This document shows, piece by piece, positions 11,524-21,526 of a stretch of 64,000 bases of DNA. A program made the position numbers and the translations under genes. The notes below the pieces were generated by a model. It saw only the letters and a list, made by a program, of their open reading frames with translations, was not told the DNA's origin and ran no database searches. Position 1 is the first letter of the stretch. Every line of letters starts with the position of its first letter. The DNA lies in contig OY986965.1 in NCBI GenBank assembly GCA_963920575.1, positions 22,394,047-22,458,046 on the forward strand. The letters run 5' to 3'. The DNA is from Narthecium ossifragum (Eukaryota > Streptophyta > Magnoliopsida > Dioscoreales > Nartheciaceae).

Positions 11524-11728
11524 CTTTTCTTCAAATCCCCCTAATGATGTGCCCTATATATGCATTGACTCGCCACAGGGCCTATGGATAGGGCTAGTAA
11601 ATGAAGCATTTAGTACATGAAGCTCACGGGCTTTCTAATGTTCCGCGTCTATCTACACCATATTTTAGACTCCATGTATCACATTGTCTTGTTGTGATGG
11701 GGTAGTCTACCGATCATTATATTGAGAT

Positions 11729-11869
11729 GGGTACTGTTTTGGGTACATGGCATGTACCATGTACCCAAAACAGGTCCGTTGGATTGAATCGGGCATGTGT
11801 GTGCCCGATTCAATCCAACGGTAGGGATTTGTGTACATGGGTACATCCCATGTACACAAATCTTTTTCC
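11729..11869. mobile_element. 141-bp insertion of three consecutive perfect hairpins, 9-bp TSD
   Basis: TATTGAGAT is duplicated exactly at 11720-11728 and 11870-11878. Between the copies lie three adjacent perfect stem-loops: 17-bp arms 11734-11750/11757-11773, 20-bp arms 11776-11795/11802-11821, and 16-bp arms 11826-11841/11847-11862, with loops of 5-6 bases. There is no coding capacity and no clear single terminal inverted repeat. A 9-bp duplication is typical of Mutator-type insertion; the foldback structure is unlike ordinary MITEs. Confidence 0.75.
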
Positions 11870-11878
11870 TATTGAGAT

Positions 11879-12975
11879 ATCGATAGTTCACAACCGAATA
11901 ATGTAATCACTACACTGATCGAAAAATATATTACTAAACATGTCAATATACTGATCGGTAGTAGACTACATATCGTAATAACACACACATCGGTAGTAGA
12001 CTACGGATCTACATGACTGGTGAATTGAGCAAAATATATGATGTAGATAAAATTTCCCTTTGGTGTAATATCAAACTTTTACAGAGATAGATATGCAATT
12101 AACCCTAATGTAAATGAATTGGATTCGATGTCATTGGACTGAAATTATCAATTTAGAATTTCTTGCAGGAATGCATCTTTGAATTATGGTTGTCCACTGT
12201 AGCAATGATCTTAGTCAAAGTAATTTACAGCTCAGTATAGTGGTTATGGAGTCCAATCCATACGGCCCCAAATTTGTTGAAAATATAGAACATTTGCGCC
12301 CTTAACTCAGGGTCAAAAAATAAAATCAAAGTAATTTAGCACCAAATAATTTAGGATCTGCAAAACTTATAGATAAGATGAGCATGACTCCCTCAACCTT
12401 GATTTAGACACCTCAGTGCTCTTTCTAGATGTCCTTGCTTGTCCTGGAATAATGATATTATCCACTACCTCTGCTCTTGATTCCTTTTGACAGTTCATCC
12501 CTACAGTAAAACTGTTTCAGTACTTAGATTTTTACTGCAAAAAATATGATGGACTTTTTTTGGGGGAAAAAGCCTCATTTGATGACAGGACTATAGCAAT
12601 TCAGATACACTCGATGTCAACCTGTGAGGTGAAAGCATATTTTGTGAGCATAGCCAGATTTCACAACACAAGTAAAATGGCTGTGGAACTAAATTATTCT
12701 CACATAGATTATATAACTTTTCAAACAAAATTCCTTGCGGAACCAAGCACTTTGAGTTTGAATCACCAGACCTCAACTGGCAGATGGAAAAGGTACAGCA
12801 ACAAAATGAAATGTAGAGCAAAATGGAGATGAGTATCTGGCAACAGTTGTGTTTTTTAGAAGAGTATCTCCTGTGCAATTGTAAGCTAATATTTTGGCAG
12901 TACAAATTGCAGTACATCTGATCTCCTCTATCTCAATCGTAAAGATCGATATCAATGGATGATGGTACCACCAAT
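11879..12975. other. 3' flank of the Ca2+-ATPase gene
   Basis: AT-rich, with no supportable ORF. Contains two copies of 'cggtagtagactac' (about 11957 and 11991) and its approximate inverse near 11700. The region next to 12975 should hold the ATPase 3' UTR; I could not fix a polyadenylation site. Confidence 0.4.
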
Positions 12976-13284
12976 CTATACCCCATCTGGACTACTGGGA
13001 AGCGGCTTGTAGCCATTATGGTCAACATAAGAGTTCCTCTGCGTTTCAACCGGTATGCACTTCCAGATAGCACCCAGGACCAAGCTACCACATCCAATAA
13101 GGACACTGAGCAACCATAATTGCCAGTCCAGTGGCACAGTGCTTGCAAAAGGACCAAGGTATTGCACAATTACCACTTGGAAGATAACGGTGGCAGTTAT
13201 GACCCCTAAAAATACCCGGCTGCTAAAAAGGCCACGGAAGACATTGATCTTATCCATCTGCCGGCTGTTTATTTCATTGAAAAC
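12976..13284 (-). CDS. ACA: ACA exon 7
   Basis: 309 bp including the TAG stop. Encodes [16 protein letters not shown], the last two TM helices, KCIPVE and a short tail ending SSPDGV. As in other plant P2B pumps there is no long C-terminal regulatory extension. Confidence 0.94.
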   Translation of the reverse strand, partial: VFNEINSRQMDKINVFRGLFSSRVFLGVITATVIFQVVIVQYLGPFASTVPLDWQLWLLSVLIGCGSLVLGAIWKCIPVETQRNSYVDHNGYKPLPSSPDGV

Positions 13285-16200
13285 CTAATACAATAGACAG
13301 GATAGAAGCAATGAGTCCATTACAATGAAGAAGTTAGCATACAAAAACATCATTTTCTCATATCTATCGGATTCTCAATGCACTTAATTAAAGCATTAGA
13401 AACACCTATTCTAGACGAAGACCCTTGGCTATAGAAGATAACTTCGACATGCAATCTACCAGATTTACAGTGCACTTATGGATAAATATGTTTCTACTAG
13501 AAGGACATCAAACAGCATCATGATTCTTCTTCCAAACAAGATATGTCAAATTTCAGAAAGTACAGAAATGACTACCATGTCCATCTGTCTTTGCTGCATG
13601 AAATAGTAACTATCTTGATAATAGCACTTTGAGGAAAACAACAAACAGAGAAGGATGGCCTACTCAGAAAAAGTTAGAAAGAAAAAATAGCCACAACAGC
13701 AATTACATAAAGATACAGACCAACAAAGTTCAACTTTTAAATGGTCAGTGCTTTGTGGGAGAAATAAAGAATTACCTGGCAGAACACGAATGTATTGAAT
13801 ATGAACGTATTAAGAACATCACGAGCATTCGGACCGCTGAGTTTCAAAAGATGCTCGCCATAGAACATAAGAACTCCAAGCACAAGTAGTTGATATATAC
13901 TTTGACCTATGATATTTCTCCACATGGTCCTCGTTATAAAATTTTCACCCCTCGCAACTGGAGGTCTCTTCATCATTCCATCATTTGGAGGCTCCGTTGC
14001 TAATGCCAAAGCACCAAGCGTATCCATAATCATGTTAACCCACAGCAACTGGACAGCAGTGAGAGGAGCATCCCCTGAAAGTTGAATAATACAGCAACCA
14101 AGTTTTTACATCCAGTGTTCAGAAATAACTCCGATGTCAATAGATAGTCAGAAAATGCAACGAGATTGTAAGTCATACCTATGATGCATGCAGAAACAAA
14201 GTTAATTATGAGGGCAACCACATTAACTGTCAACTGAAATTGCACAAACTTCTGGATGTTAATGTAAACCGCACGACCCCATTTGGCTACATTTATAATG
14301 GTCGTGAAGTTATCATCCAAAACAATCACATCAGCACTCTCTTTTGCCACCTGTTCATAAGATTGCATATATAGGCAACGTCAGAGAATGTTATACAGGT
14401 TAAAGCTCCTAGAATGGCAACATTCAAAGCAAGAATGATTTAAGTAAAATAGTGCAGAAATGAGATAACACTGCCCATATCTTTAATACTTTTGGCAAGA
14501 CAGAAAGTTGATGTAATAAGGACCATTGTTTAACAAAAAGTAAGGAGCCCCATGCACGATATTTACGCTACCAAGGACAGTTGGAGTTTATTCTTTGAAA
14601 TTATGCTTAGTTAAATTATTGTTGTAATTGTTTTTCCTTTCTCCAGGACGAGAATTTCCTTCGGATAGATACTGGAATGATGTTAGGCTGCATCAGATAC
14701 AGCAGTGGAGAATCCATAGAGAACTGGAATGATGATAAGCCGCATCAGATTCAGCAGTGAATGGTACATGCTTAGTTCATATCATAGTATGGGCAAACAA
14801 ATGAATCCACACAAATCTATCAAAACATGACTTAGATTAGATAGATTTGAGCATATGCTTATCCCAACCCATTGGGACACTTGGGTCAGAAAGAGTCTTA
14901 TAGCAAAAGGTGGAGTAAATGGCTAGATGCTTCCAATCTAGAATCTATACTTAGCAAAGAAAAAACAATAACATGAGAGACAACAGTAGATGTAGGAGCC
15001 TTTTTTAGGCATTTTGTCAATGAAGCAGTGTGGTTATATGCATTTAATGGAATAGATCAGGTCTACATATGATCTCACTACATATCTGAAAGAATTCAAG
15101 ATTGTCGCAATCCCTAAGTTCCAACTTCTCTGATAGGTCTATCCAGGGAATGCACTAAGAATATATAGTGAATAGGAGGAAAGTTCCGTCAGTTCAAGAT
15201 AAAATGACAATATCTGGCATCTCTGTGGTATGGTTTTTCAGAAGTGGCAAGTGAAGATGTTTAACCAACCATGCTTGGGTTGTTTAACTTAAAAAGTAGA
15301 CTTGTATGAACACTGTTAATATACTTGGGTTAAGAAACTCAATAGTGCATCCCATGCGAAATACAAGTTCAAATTCTTAAAACATGCCTAGGGGAATAAT
15401 ATGTACACATGATATAGGCTATAGAAGTTATACCTCTGTGCCTGCAATACCCATAGCCAGACCAATGTCGGCCTCATGTAGAGCTGGGGCATCGTTGGTA
15501 CCATCACCAGTCACTGCAACAACTTCATGAAACATGGTTCTCAAGTTCATCACCAGGGTGTGCTTATCTAGAGGCAAAGATCGTGCCATTACCTGTGCAT
15601 GACCATTTAATGTTAGCAGGAGCTTTGTTTGTTAATAGCATTGAGTTAGTCTGGAGTACAGAAAGAACCTGGATTCTAGGTATCAAGTCCCGCATTTCCT
15701 CAGGGCTCTTGCTGCGAAAATCTGGTCCTTCTATGGCCAAACCATCATCAGTCAGTATGCCACACTCTTTGGCAATGGCTTTAGCAGTATTAATGTTGTC
15801 TCCTGTCACCATTCGCACCGTAATACCAGCAGCTATGCAGGTCTCTACTGCTTCTTTAACTCCAGGCCGCACTGGATCTTTGATGCCAAAAATAGCTATT
15901 AATGTATAACCATCAGCAGGAATGTCTTTCCCATCGAAAGATTCATCCATATCCTTGTAGGCCAGGCAAAGTGTTCTTAGAGCTTCACAAGCAAAATTAT
16001 TGATGACATCCATGACATCCTTTACCTGCTTTTCTGACAGAGAGACAGTATTCCCATCACTGTCGACCATCCTGTCACACATCTGCACGATGATTTCAGA
16101 TGCACCTTTGCAAAAAGCTCGAACCCCTCCACCTGGTAATGAAACAAGCACAGACATCTTCTTTTTCACCGAGTTAAAAGGCTCTACCTTCAGTTTTTCT

Positions 16201-19200
16201 AAATTTCTGTGTTCTGTACTAACATCTTCCAATTCCAATCCAAACTCCAACAATGCCTTTTCAGTTGGGGAACCCAAGATTGTATTCTTTCCGTCCTTTC
16301 CTCTAACTACCTCAGAACCGCTATTTTGAAATATGCCCTGCAGAAGAATCCTTATAGCATTTTCAGGAGTCATGGACCTCAGATGATCCATGGTCTCCTT
16401 AGCATATGACTGAGATACCCCACCGATCCATACCTTATCAACTACCATGTGGTTAGTTGTCAAAGTTCCAGTTTTATCGGTGCAAATGCAACCGGCAGAC
16501 CCCATTGTCTCACAAGCTGATAGATGCCTAACAAGCGCCTTGTCATCCATTAGCTTCTTCATTGCAAAGGCAAGACTCAATGTCACAGCCAAAGGCAAAC
16601 CTTCAGGAACCGCAACAACAATTATAGTTACCGAAATTGCAAAGAAATTCAATATTTTCAAGGCATCATCTGGAAACCATTTCAATAACCCAACAGCTAG
16701 TGCCTTGTTCACTAGGAACCTTGTCAACAGGACTAAAAAGGTCAATGTGGCAAATGCAAGACCAATCTTCCCAATGATGGTTGCAACACCATTTAGCTTA
16801 ACTTGCAAAGGAGTCTCATCTTCTCCCCCTTGACTCAGAGTTTCCATTAGTCTTCCCCATTCTGTCCTCATACCAACAGAAGTCACCAGCATGTTTGCAG
16901 AACCATCTTGCACTGTAGTCCCAGCAAGAAGAAAAGGCTTCTCTTGAGTTATATAAACAGGCTCGCTTTCCCCAGACAAGCTTGATTCATCTATTAATAA
17001 AGAATAGCCATTTATGAAAACCCCATCAGCAGGAACCTGATCTCCTATTGACAGATGAACTATATCTCCAACCACCAGATCAAAGATAGACACCTTTTGT
17101 CTGTAACCATCTCTAGTCACCTGAATAAATATCTTCTTCTTTTCCTTGTCTAAATCCTTAAACTGCAGGGCCTGCTTGTAGTCACTCATTGCAGTAACAA
17201 TGACAACCAAGAAAATACTAAGGATGATGCCCAGCCCATCATACATACCCTTGGGCCACCCTTCAGTGGCAAGGCCGACAATAACAGACATCACAGCACA
17301 AATCATAAGAATAATTAGAGTTAAGTCTTGTAGAGCATCCCAAATAAACATCCAAAAGCTTCGGGAAGGCTTCTCAACATATTGATTAGCACCATAAAGG
17401 TTCTGCCTAATGGGCAAATCACTTGAGTTGATTCCATCGTTGTGAGAAACAGCAAGTTTCCTTGATAAGCCATCAACCCCTCCATGCATCTTGAGGTTTT
17501 TGATATCATGTCCACCAACAATAGATGACAGTTCATCAGGATTAATACCAAAACCAGCTTCCCTAACTTCTGCTGGAACATCATACTCTTTCTTAGTCGC
17601 AGCTACATGGGACACAAAATATTATTGGTGGGAATCAAGGACCAGAAATAGGAACATGAGTAGCCAAACTTAAATGGGACAATAAAGATTGAAATCATAC
17701 CATCGATAAATGTCAGAGCAGCCTTTTGCACGTAGAGAGCGACCCGAATCTTTTCCTGGTGGGAAAGACATTGACGAAGAATAAAAAATGTTATATATAG
17801 TCTCCAACAAGATTTGGATGGCTGGAAGCTAGCTGCTAAATGACAAGTGGCACATGGCCCCTAGGCAAAAATATTCGTGTAACATCTAGAAAGTATGTAC
17901 AAGGACAGGTGCAAGAACAATGAGTTGAAGATGTTGCATACATAAAAAGTCAGCAACATATCGTAGCTAATATGTCCATCTTTTCTGTTATAAATGTCAA
18001 TCTTGATTAGAATCAAAGCAGATTGGTTAAAGCATCCCAAATATGGAAGCAGATAAACCAGTGGCCAATATGTTGGCGTAAAGGACCCATCCTGCTTATG
18101 GTGAAGTCTGATATGATCCTCAAGGATATGCAGTGTGCAGAAATATGTAGCGCACAATACCGTGCAAGGAATAGCGTGCCGGTGGCACGCCTTGTGCTGG
18201 TCTGGAGCCGGCAAGTGTCAAATCGACACTGGGCATGGACTTTGTGCCTCTTCTAAGCTAATACATGTACTGGCACTAGGTTTGCGCTGATATGGTGATA
18301 TAGGCATCGTGCTGATAATTTACCTGCACAATATGTATTGGTCCGTGCCGCTATGCGCCGACTACCACAACAGTCACTGACACCATCAAATCTTTGAAGA
18401 ATGTGATGAGCAAACTATCTAGCTGATACAACTAAGATCATGCATGAGGTAAAAACCAACTACAGATGGCTTGTTTACAAAGTGAAAATGGGCATCTTGT
18501 GAAAGCTTCTGGTGTGGAAGCAAGGACATCACTCAACTTAAAAACTCAAAACATTAAAAAGGGCGCACAACATTTTCTCAGGGAAACATGAAGCATTCCG
18601 AGAATAGGAAGAATTAATGAATGCTCTTACCGCGTTTAATGTGAATGCCAAGCACACATAACAGCCCATAATAGATCAAAGATCAAATAAATGCCTCGAC
18701 ATGTATTCATTATCTATACACCCCATTCATCACGCTTTGTCAATGGTCAACCAAACAAATCTGGTAAAGAATGTCCAATAAGAATTCTCTAATGGCACGT
18801 TTGGTTCGCCCATTCCGGCCAGAATGGAATGCCTCATTCATCCTGAAGAAGGAATGGCCCATTCCTCCCACCCTCCCTGGGATTGACCCATTCCATTCAG
18901 GCCTGAATGAGGAATGGGATGTTTAATGACATAATTACCCTAATGTAGTCAATCTGAACCATTGAATTAATCACCTTCATCCTTGGATGAATTAAATCAC
19001 CATCGCTTGATTACAATCAGATTAATAATTTATATGATCATTCATCAATTAACATAATTGATTTCTCCTCCATTGGATCCATCAACGCAACAAATAAATA
19101 CCAAACTATACAAATAGAAGATTCGGTGCACACATATTTTTATACACACACATATATATTTACATATACTATATGTACATATTTTACGTGTATATAAGTA

Positions 19201-20500
19201 TAAAGTGTGACATGGGGGCCCACTAGTAGATATATATGACTAAACATGCATATATTAAGTGTGGTATAAAGGTAGTATGGTCATTTACACATTATTCCCA
19301 TTCCCTTTCCATGTTCATTAGCGCATACCAAACACATGAAACCATCATTCCCATTCTCATTCATTGTTCTACCAAACACAATCATCATCACACCATTCCT
19401 CAGTCTATTCCATTCCTAGTCCCATTCCTCGCTACGAACCAAACGTGGCCTAAGGATGTTCTCATCCACCAGCTAAACGTTTCAAGGTGCATCAATTAAG
19501 CACATCACATGCTTCTTAGACTCATAACACATATCTTTGAGTTCGTGGTTGTATCCAATGCATGCAGGACATGGCCAACACAAGATGCACCATAATATTC
19601 CATGTTTGAAAGTATATTGCAGGATAAGTCAACTATCATCTCTCAAAATCAAGGGCCAGGATTAGCATGTGAATCTAACTCGAAAGCCGAAGTTTCCAAC
19701 ACGACTCCTCCACACACACACACATATAATAATAACAATAATAGTAATTTAAAAAAAACGAGAAGAAAAACTTATCATGGTTGTCTTCTCTTCATTATGG
19801 CACCTATATTACGTTTACGTTAGCTAAGAGCGCAAAGTGCAGCTCTACTCCCAATTGGGCAGAATAATAAGTCTTTACAAAATATAAAACACCATATAGG
19901 GAAGCATGGGTCCCACCCTCGGGATGACTATTGACCAAGATAGAGGTCCCCCAACGACCATATCAGATATCTTTTTCCGACTTCAACCCCACGAAGCTTC
20001 GCAGAAGCATCGTGGGAGCTGTGACGTTGCCATGAGTTCGACACCCAGTACCAATAATTCACCCGGCCAATGTCACTTTTTTCCCAATATTTCCATCCTT
20101 TCCCTTTCATATCCGAAACAAGGTCCTCAGCATTAAAGGAAACCCCGAAAAGGATCGCGCAAAGTTCAACAAAGCTCGAACTTTAACTTTGCCACTAAAA
20201 CCCATCCAAAAGAAAAAAAGGAAAAAAAACGCACCTTTCCGATCCCAACAGAGAAATTTCATCCAAGGAAAGTGAAATTGGAGAGGGAGGCAAGAAAAAG
20301 AGAGAAAGGATGATGGAAAGGACCTGGATCTTGCGCTTCTTCTCCTCGACCTCGACTCGCTTGTCGAGGTCGGGGACCATACGGAAGCGGCGACGGTGGT
20401 TCTTGACGATCTTCCCGACGGCATGGCGCCACCGGCGCTGCACATCCTCCGAGGCGTTCTTAGACGGCACCTCAAAGTTCTTCCTTAGGAAGCTCTCCAT
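12976..20500 (-). CDS. ACA: Autoinhibited P2B-type Ca2+-ATPase, ACA4/ACA11 clade (seven exons)
   Basis: Pumps Ca2+ out of the cytosol using ATP, with calmodulin relieving N-terminal autoinhibition. Arabidopsis ACA4/ACA11 act at the vacuole, and the N-terminus here resembles that clade. Exons: 20500-20324, 17755-17701, 17602-15669, 15592-15434, 14350-14179, 14074-13776, 13284-12976; all introns are GT-AG and the phases agree, giving 1034 residues (family about 1020-1030). Visible: basic N-terminal calmodulin-binding region (RRRFRM), [14 protein letters not shown]-type [17 protein letters not shown] in TM4 (about residues 409-417), phosphorylation motif DKTGTLT (Asp about 453), KGASE nucleotide-binding motif, MVTGDN, hinge TGDGTNDAP, and C-terminal TM helices. 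No frame lesion is seen. An in-frame ATG at 20527 would add nine residues; I chose 20500 (MESFLRK) because family members start there. Confidence 0.96.
13776..14074 (-). CDS. ACA: ACA exon 6
   Basis: 299 bp. Encodes [18 protein letters not shown] (TM6, with Ca2+-coordinating Asn and Asp), [13 protein letters not shown], and TM7-TM8. Donor CAG|GTAATT. Confidence 0.94.
14179..14350 (-). CDS. ACA: ACA exon 5
   Basis: 172 bp. Encodes [15 protein letters not shown], the [12 protein letters not shown] linker and TM5 ([19 protein letters not shown]). Ends in phase 1 at ATAG|GTATGA. Intron 4 before it (14351-15433) contains a roughly 50-bp imperfect tandem repeat near 14670-14760 and nothing else recognisable. 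Confidence 0.94.
15434..15592 (-). CDS. ACA: ACA exon 4
   Basis: 159 bp, 53 codons, phase 0 at both ends. Encodes [14 protein letters not shown] and the conserved hinge [15 protein letters not shown] followed by MGIAGTE. Confidence 0.95.
15669..17602 (-). CDS. ACA: ACA exon 3 (main catalytic exon)
   Basis: 1934 bp. Carries TM1-TM4, the actuator loop (SLSGESEP), the phosphorylation site DKTGTLT, the nucleotide-binding domain with KGASE, and the start of the P-domain return ([11 protein letters not shown]). Ends at CAG|GTTCTT; the open frame beyond 15669 is intron read-through. Confidence 0.95.
17701..17755 (-). CDS. ACA: ACA exon 2
   Basis: 55 bp between ACCAG and GTATGA, phase 0 to phase 1. 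It encodes [18 protein letters not shown], a stretch strongly conserved in ACA4/ACA11-type pumps. Too short to show as an open frame of its own. Confidence 0.93.
18793..19450. mobile_element. Tourist/Harbinger-type MITE in ACA intron 1
   Basis: 658 bp flanked by TAA (18790-18792 and 19451-19453). The ends share the inverted sequence CACGTTTGGTTCG, one base displaced. The inside is AT-rich, non-coding and contains 'cattcc' repeats near both ends. It lies in the 2.57-kb first intron and should be removed by splicing. Confidence 0.75.
20324..20500 (-). CDS. ACA: ACA exon 1
   Basis: 59 codons encoding the cytosolic N-terminus: [11 protein letters not shown], a Trp-containing RRWRHAV helix, and the basic [10 protein letters not shown] segment of the calmodulin-binding autoinhibitory region. 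The donor is CAG|GTCCTT. The exon is clearly more GC-rich than the rest of the gene. Confidence 0.92.
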
Positions 20501-20821
20501 CCCCCACCCGCCATCCCCGCCGTCCATCTCCTCCACTCCTCTACTCCCCCCACTGCTCCTCCACCACTAGGCTAGGGCTCCTCCAGAGATCCCGATCGAC
20601 TCCAGAGAACTGGGTTACTAATAGCGATGCCGCAGCGTGACAGGCGTCGTCGTCATCACCCTATATTCCAATATATAGTTCTAAGGAACGCGGGCGGAGC
20701 GTTGTTGTCGCCGCTTAGGGCGGGGAATTCGGGATAAATAGAGCGAGGCCATAATCTAAGCGGGTCGGATTCGGGTCATGACTTGAATCCGAATCAGGAT
20801 CCGACAAGCTGTTATAATTAT
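20501..20821 (-). promoter_or_regulatory. ACA 5' UTR and proximal promoter, limited by MULE insertion
   Basis: On the minus strand ACTATATATTGG at 20670-20679 is a possible TATA box about 170 bp before the start codon. CTATTTATCC at 20732-20741 is a weaker alternative. The region is GC-rich near the start codon. Native sequence ends at 20821, where a Mutator-like element begins, so more distal control sequences are displaced by about 14 kb. No transcription start can be fixed from sequence alone. Confidence 0.4.
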
Positions 20822-20935
20822 GGGATTTTTGCATTCCGGTACCATGTACTTTCCCAGAAATGCACTTTGGTACCATCAAGTTTTAGATTTGCAATTTGAT
20901 GCCATGAAGTTGGAATACCAGAGTAAAGTAATCCA
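20822..20935. repeat. MULE left terminal inverted repeat
   Basis: Matches the reverse complement of 34985-35100 over about 110 bp with scattered changes, including 'ggtaccatgtacttt', 'agaaatgcactttggtaccat' and 'gcaatttgatgccatgaagtt'. Confidence 0.88.
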
Positions 20936-21526
20936 ACCACCCCAACGGCGTTAAATGGGTTGACGGTAAACTGGTCAGCACGTGACCACCGTCAGCCCAT
21001 TTACACGCCGTTAATGTTCGCGCCATTAACAAACGGTTAGGGTTTAGGCTTGGAAATCAGTCGATAGAGGAGTCGACGGAAATCAGCCGCTCCCTCGCCG
21101 GATTCTTGCCGTCGACGAGTCAAAGGAGACCATCGACACCAAAAGGCGGTGAGGTAAGGGTGATTCATCTTCAGATTTTGTCCCAAGAGCAGAGATATAT
21201 CTATTCTATACCCTTTCGCCTAAAAAACCACCCCTTTTTCCGACAATGGTCCCCATTCCCGACAATAGCATGTTTTTGACTCATACAGTGATGGAGATGA
21301 TGATGACCTCATGTATGACCAGTTCACTGAGGTAAGCTGTGACAATTTTGATAGTGGTGACTGGTGATCAACAAGCAAGGAGAGATGACCAGGAAGTAAG
21401 GGGAGGTGGCAAGGAAGCTAAGAAAAATGAAGAGTATATGGATTCAGATGAGATGGTCACCGCTCATGACTCTTCAGAGATGAACCACATGACACTTACC
21501 CATTATATAGAGAGGGGGGTGCAGAC

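Larger units (their letters stand above)
7909..11545 (-). mobile_element. L1-type LINE, 3' part displaced by LTR insertion
   Basis: Two ORFs in the order expected of plant L1 elements (nucleic-acid-binding ORF1, then endonuclease/RT ORF2) run leftwards on the minus strand. The RT domain is cut at 7908 by the Del-like LTR; the remainder must lie outside the window. The 5' end is placed near 11545 because ORF1 begins at 11523 and the sequence to the right changes character. It reads in the same direction as the Ca2+-ATPase, about 1.4 kb downstream of its stop codon. Confidence 0.85.

Noticed and set aside
11776..11790. Shared CCGTTGGATTGAA words with 47263-47277
   Set aside because: Match is only 13-14 bases, and such words are frequent in plant MITEs; not enough to join the two elements.
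15583..17385. Several plus-strand frames opposite the ATPase
   Set aside because: Shadows of the strongly coding minus-strand exons; no independent similarity.
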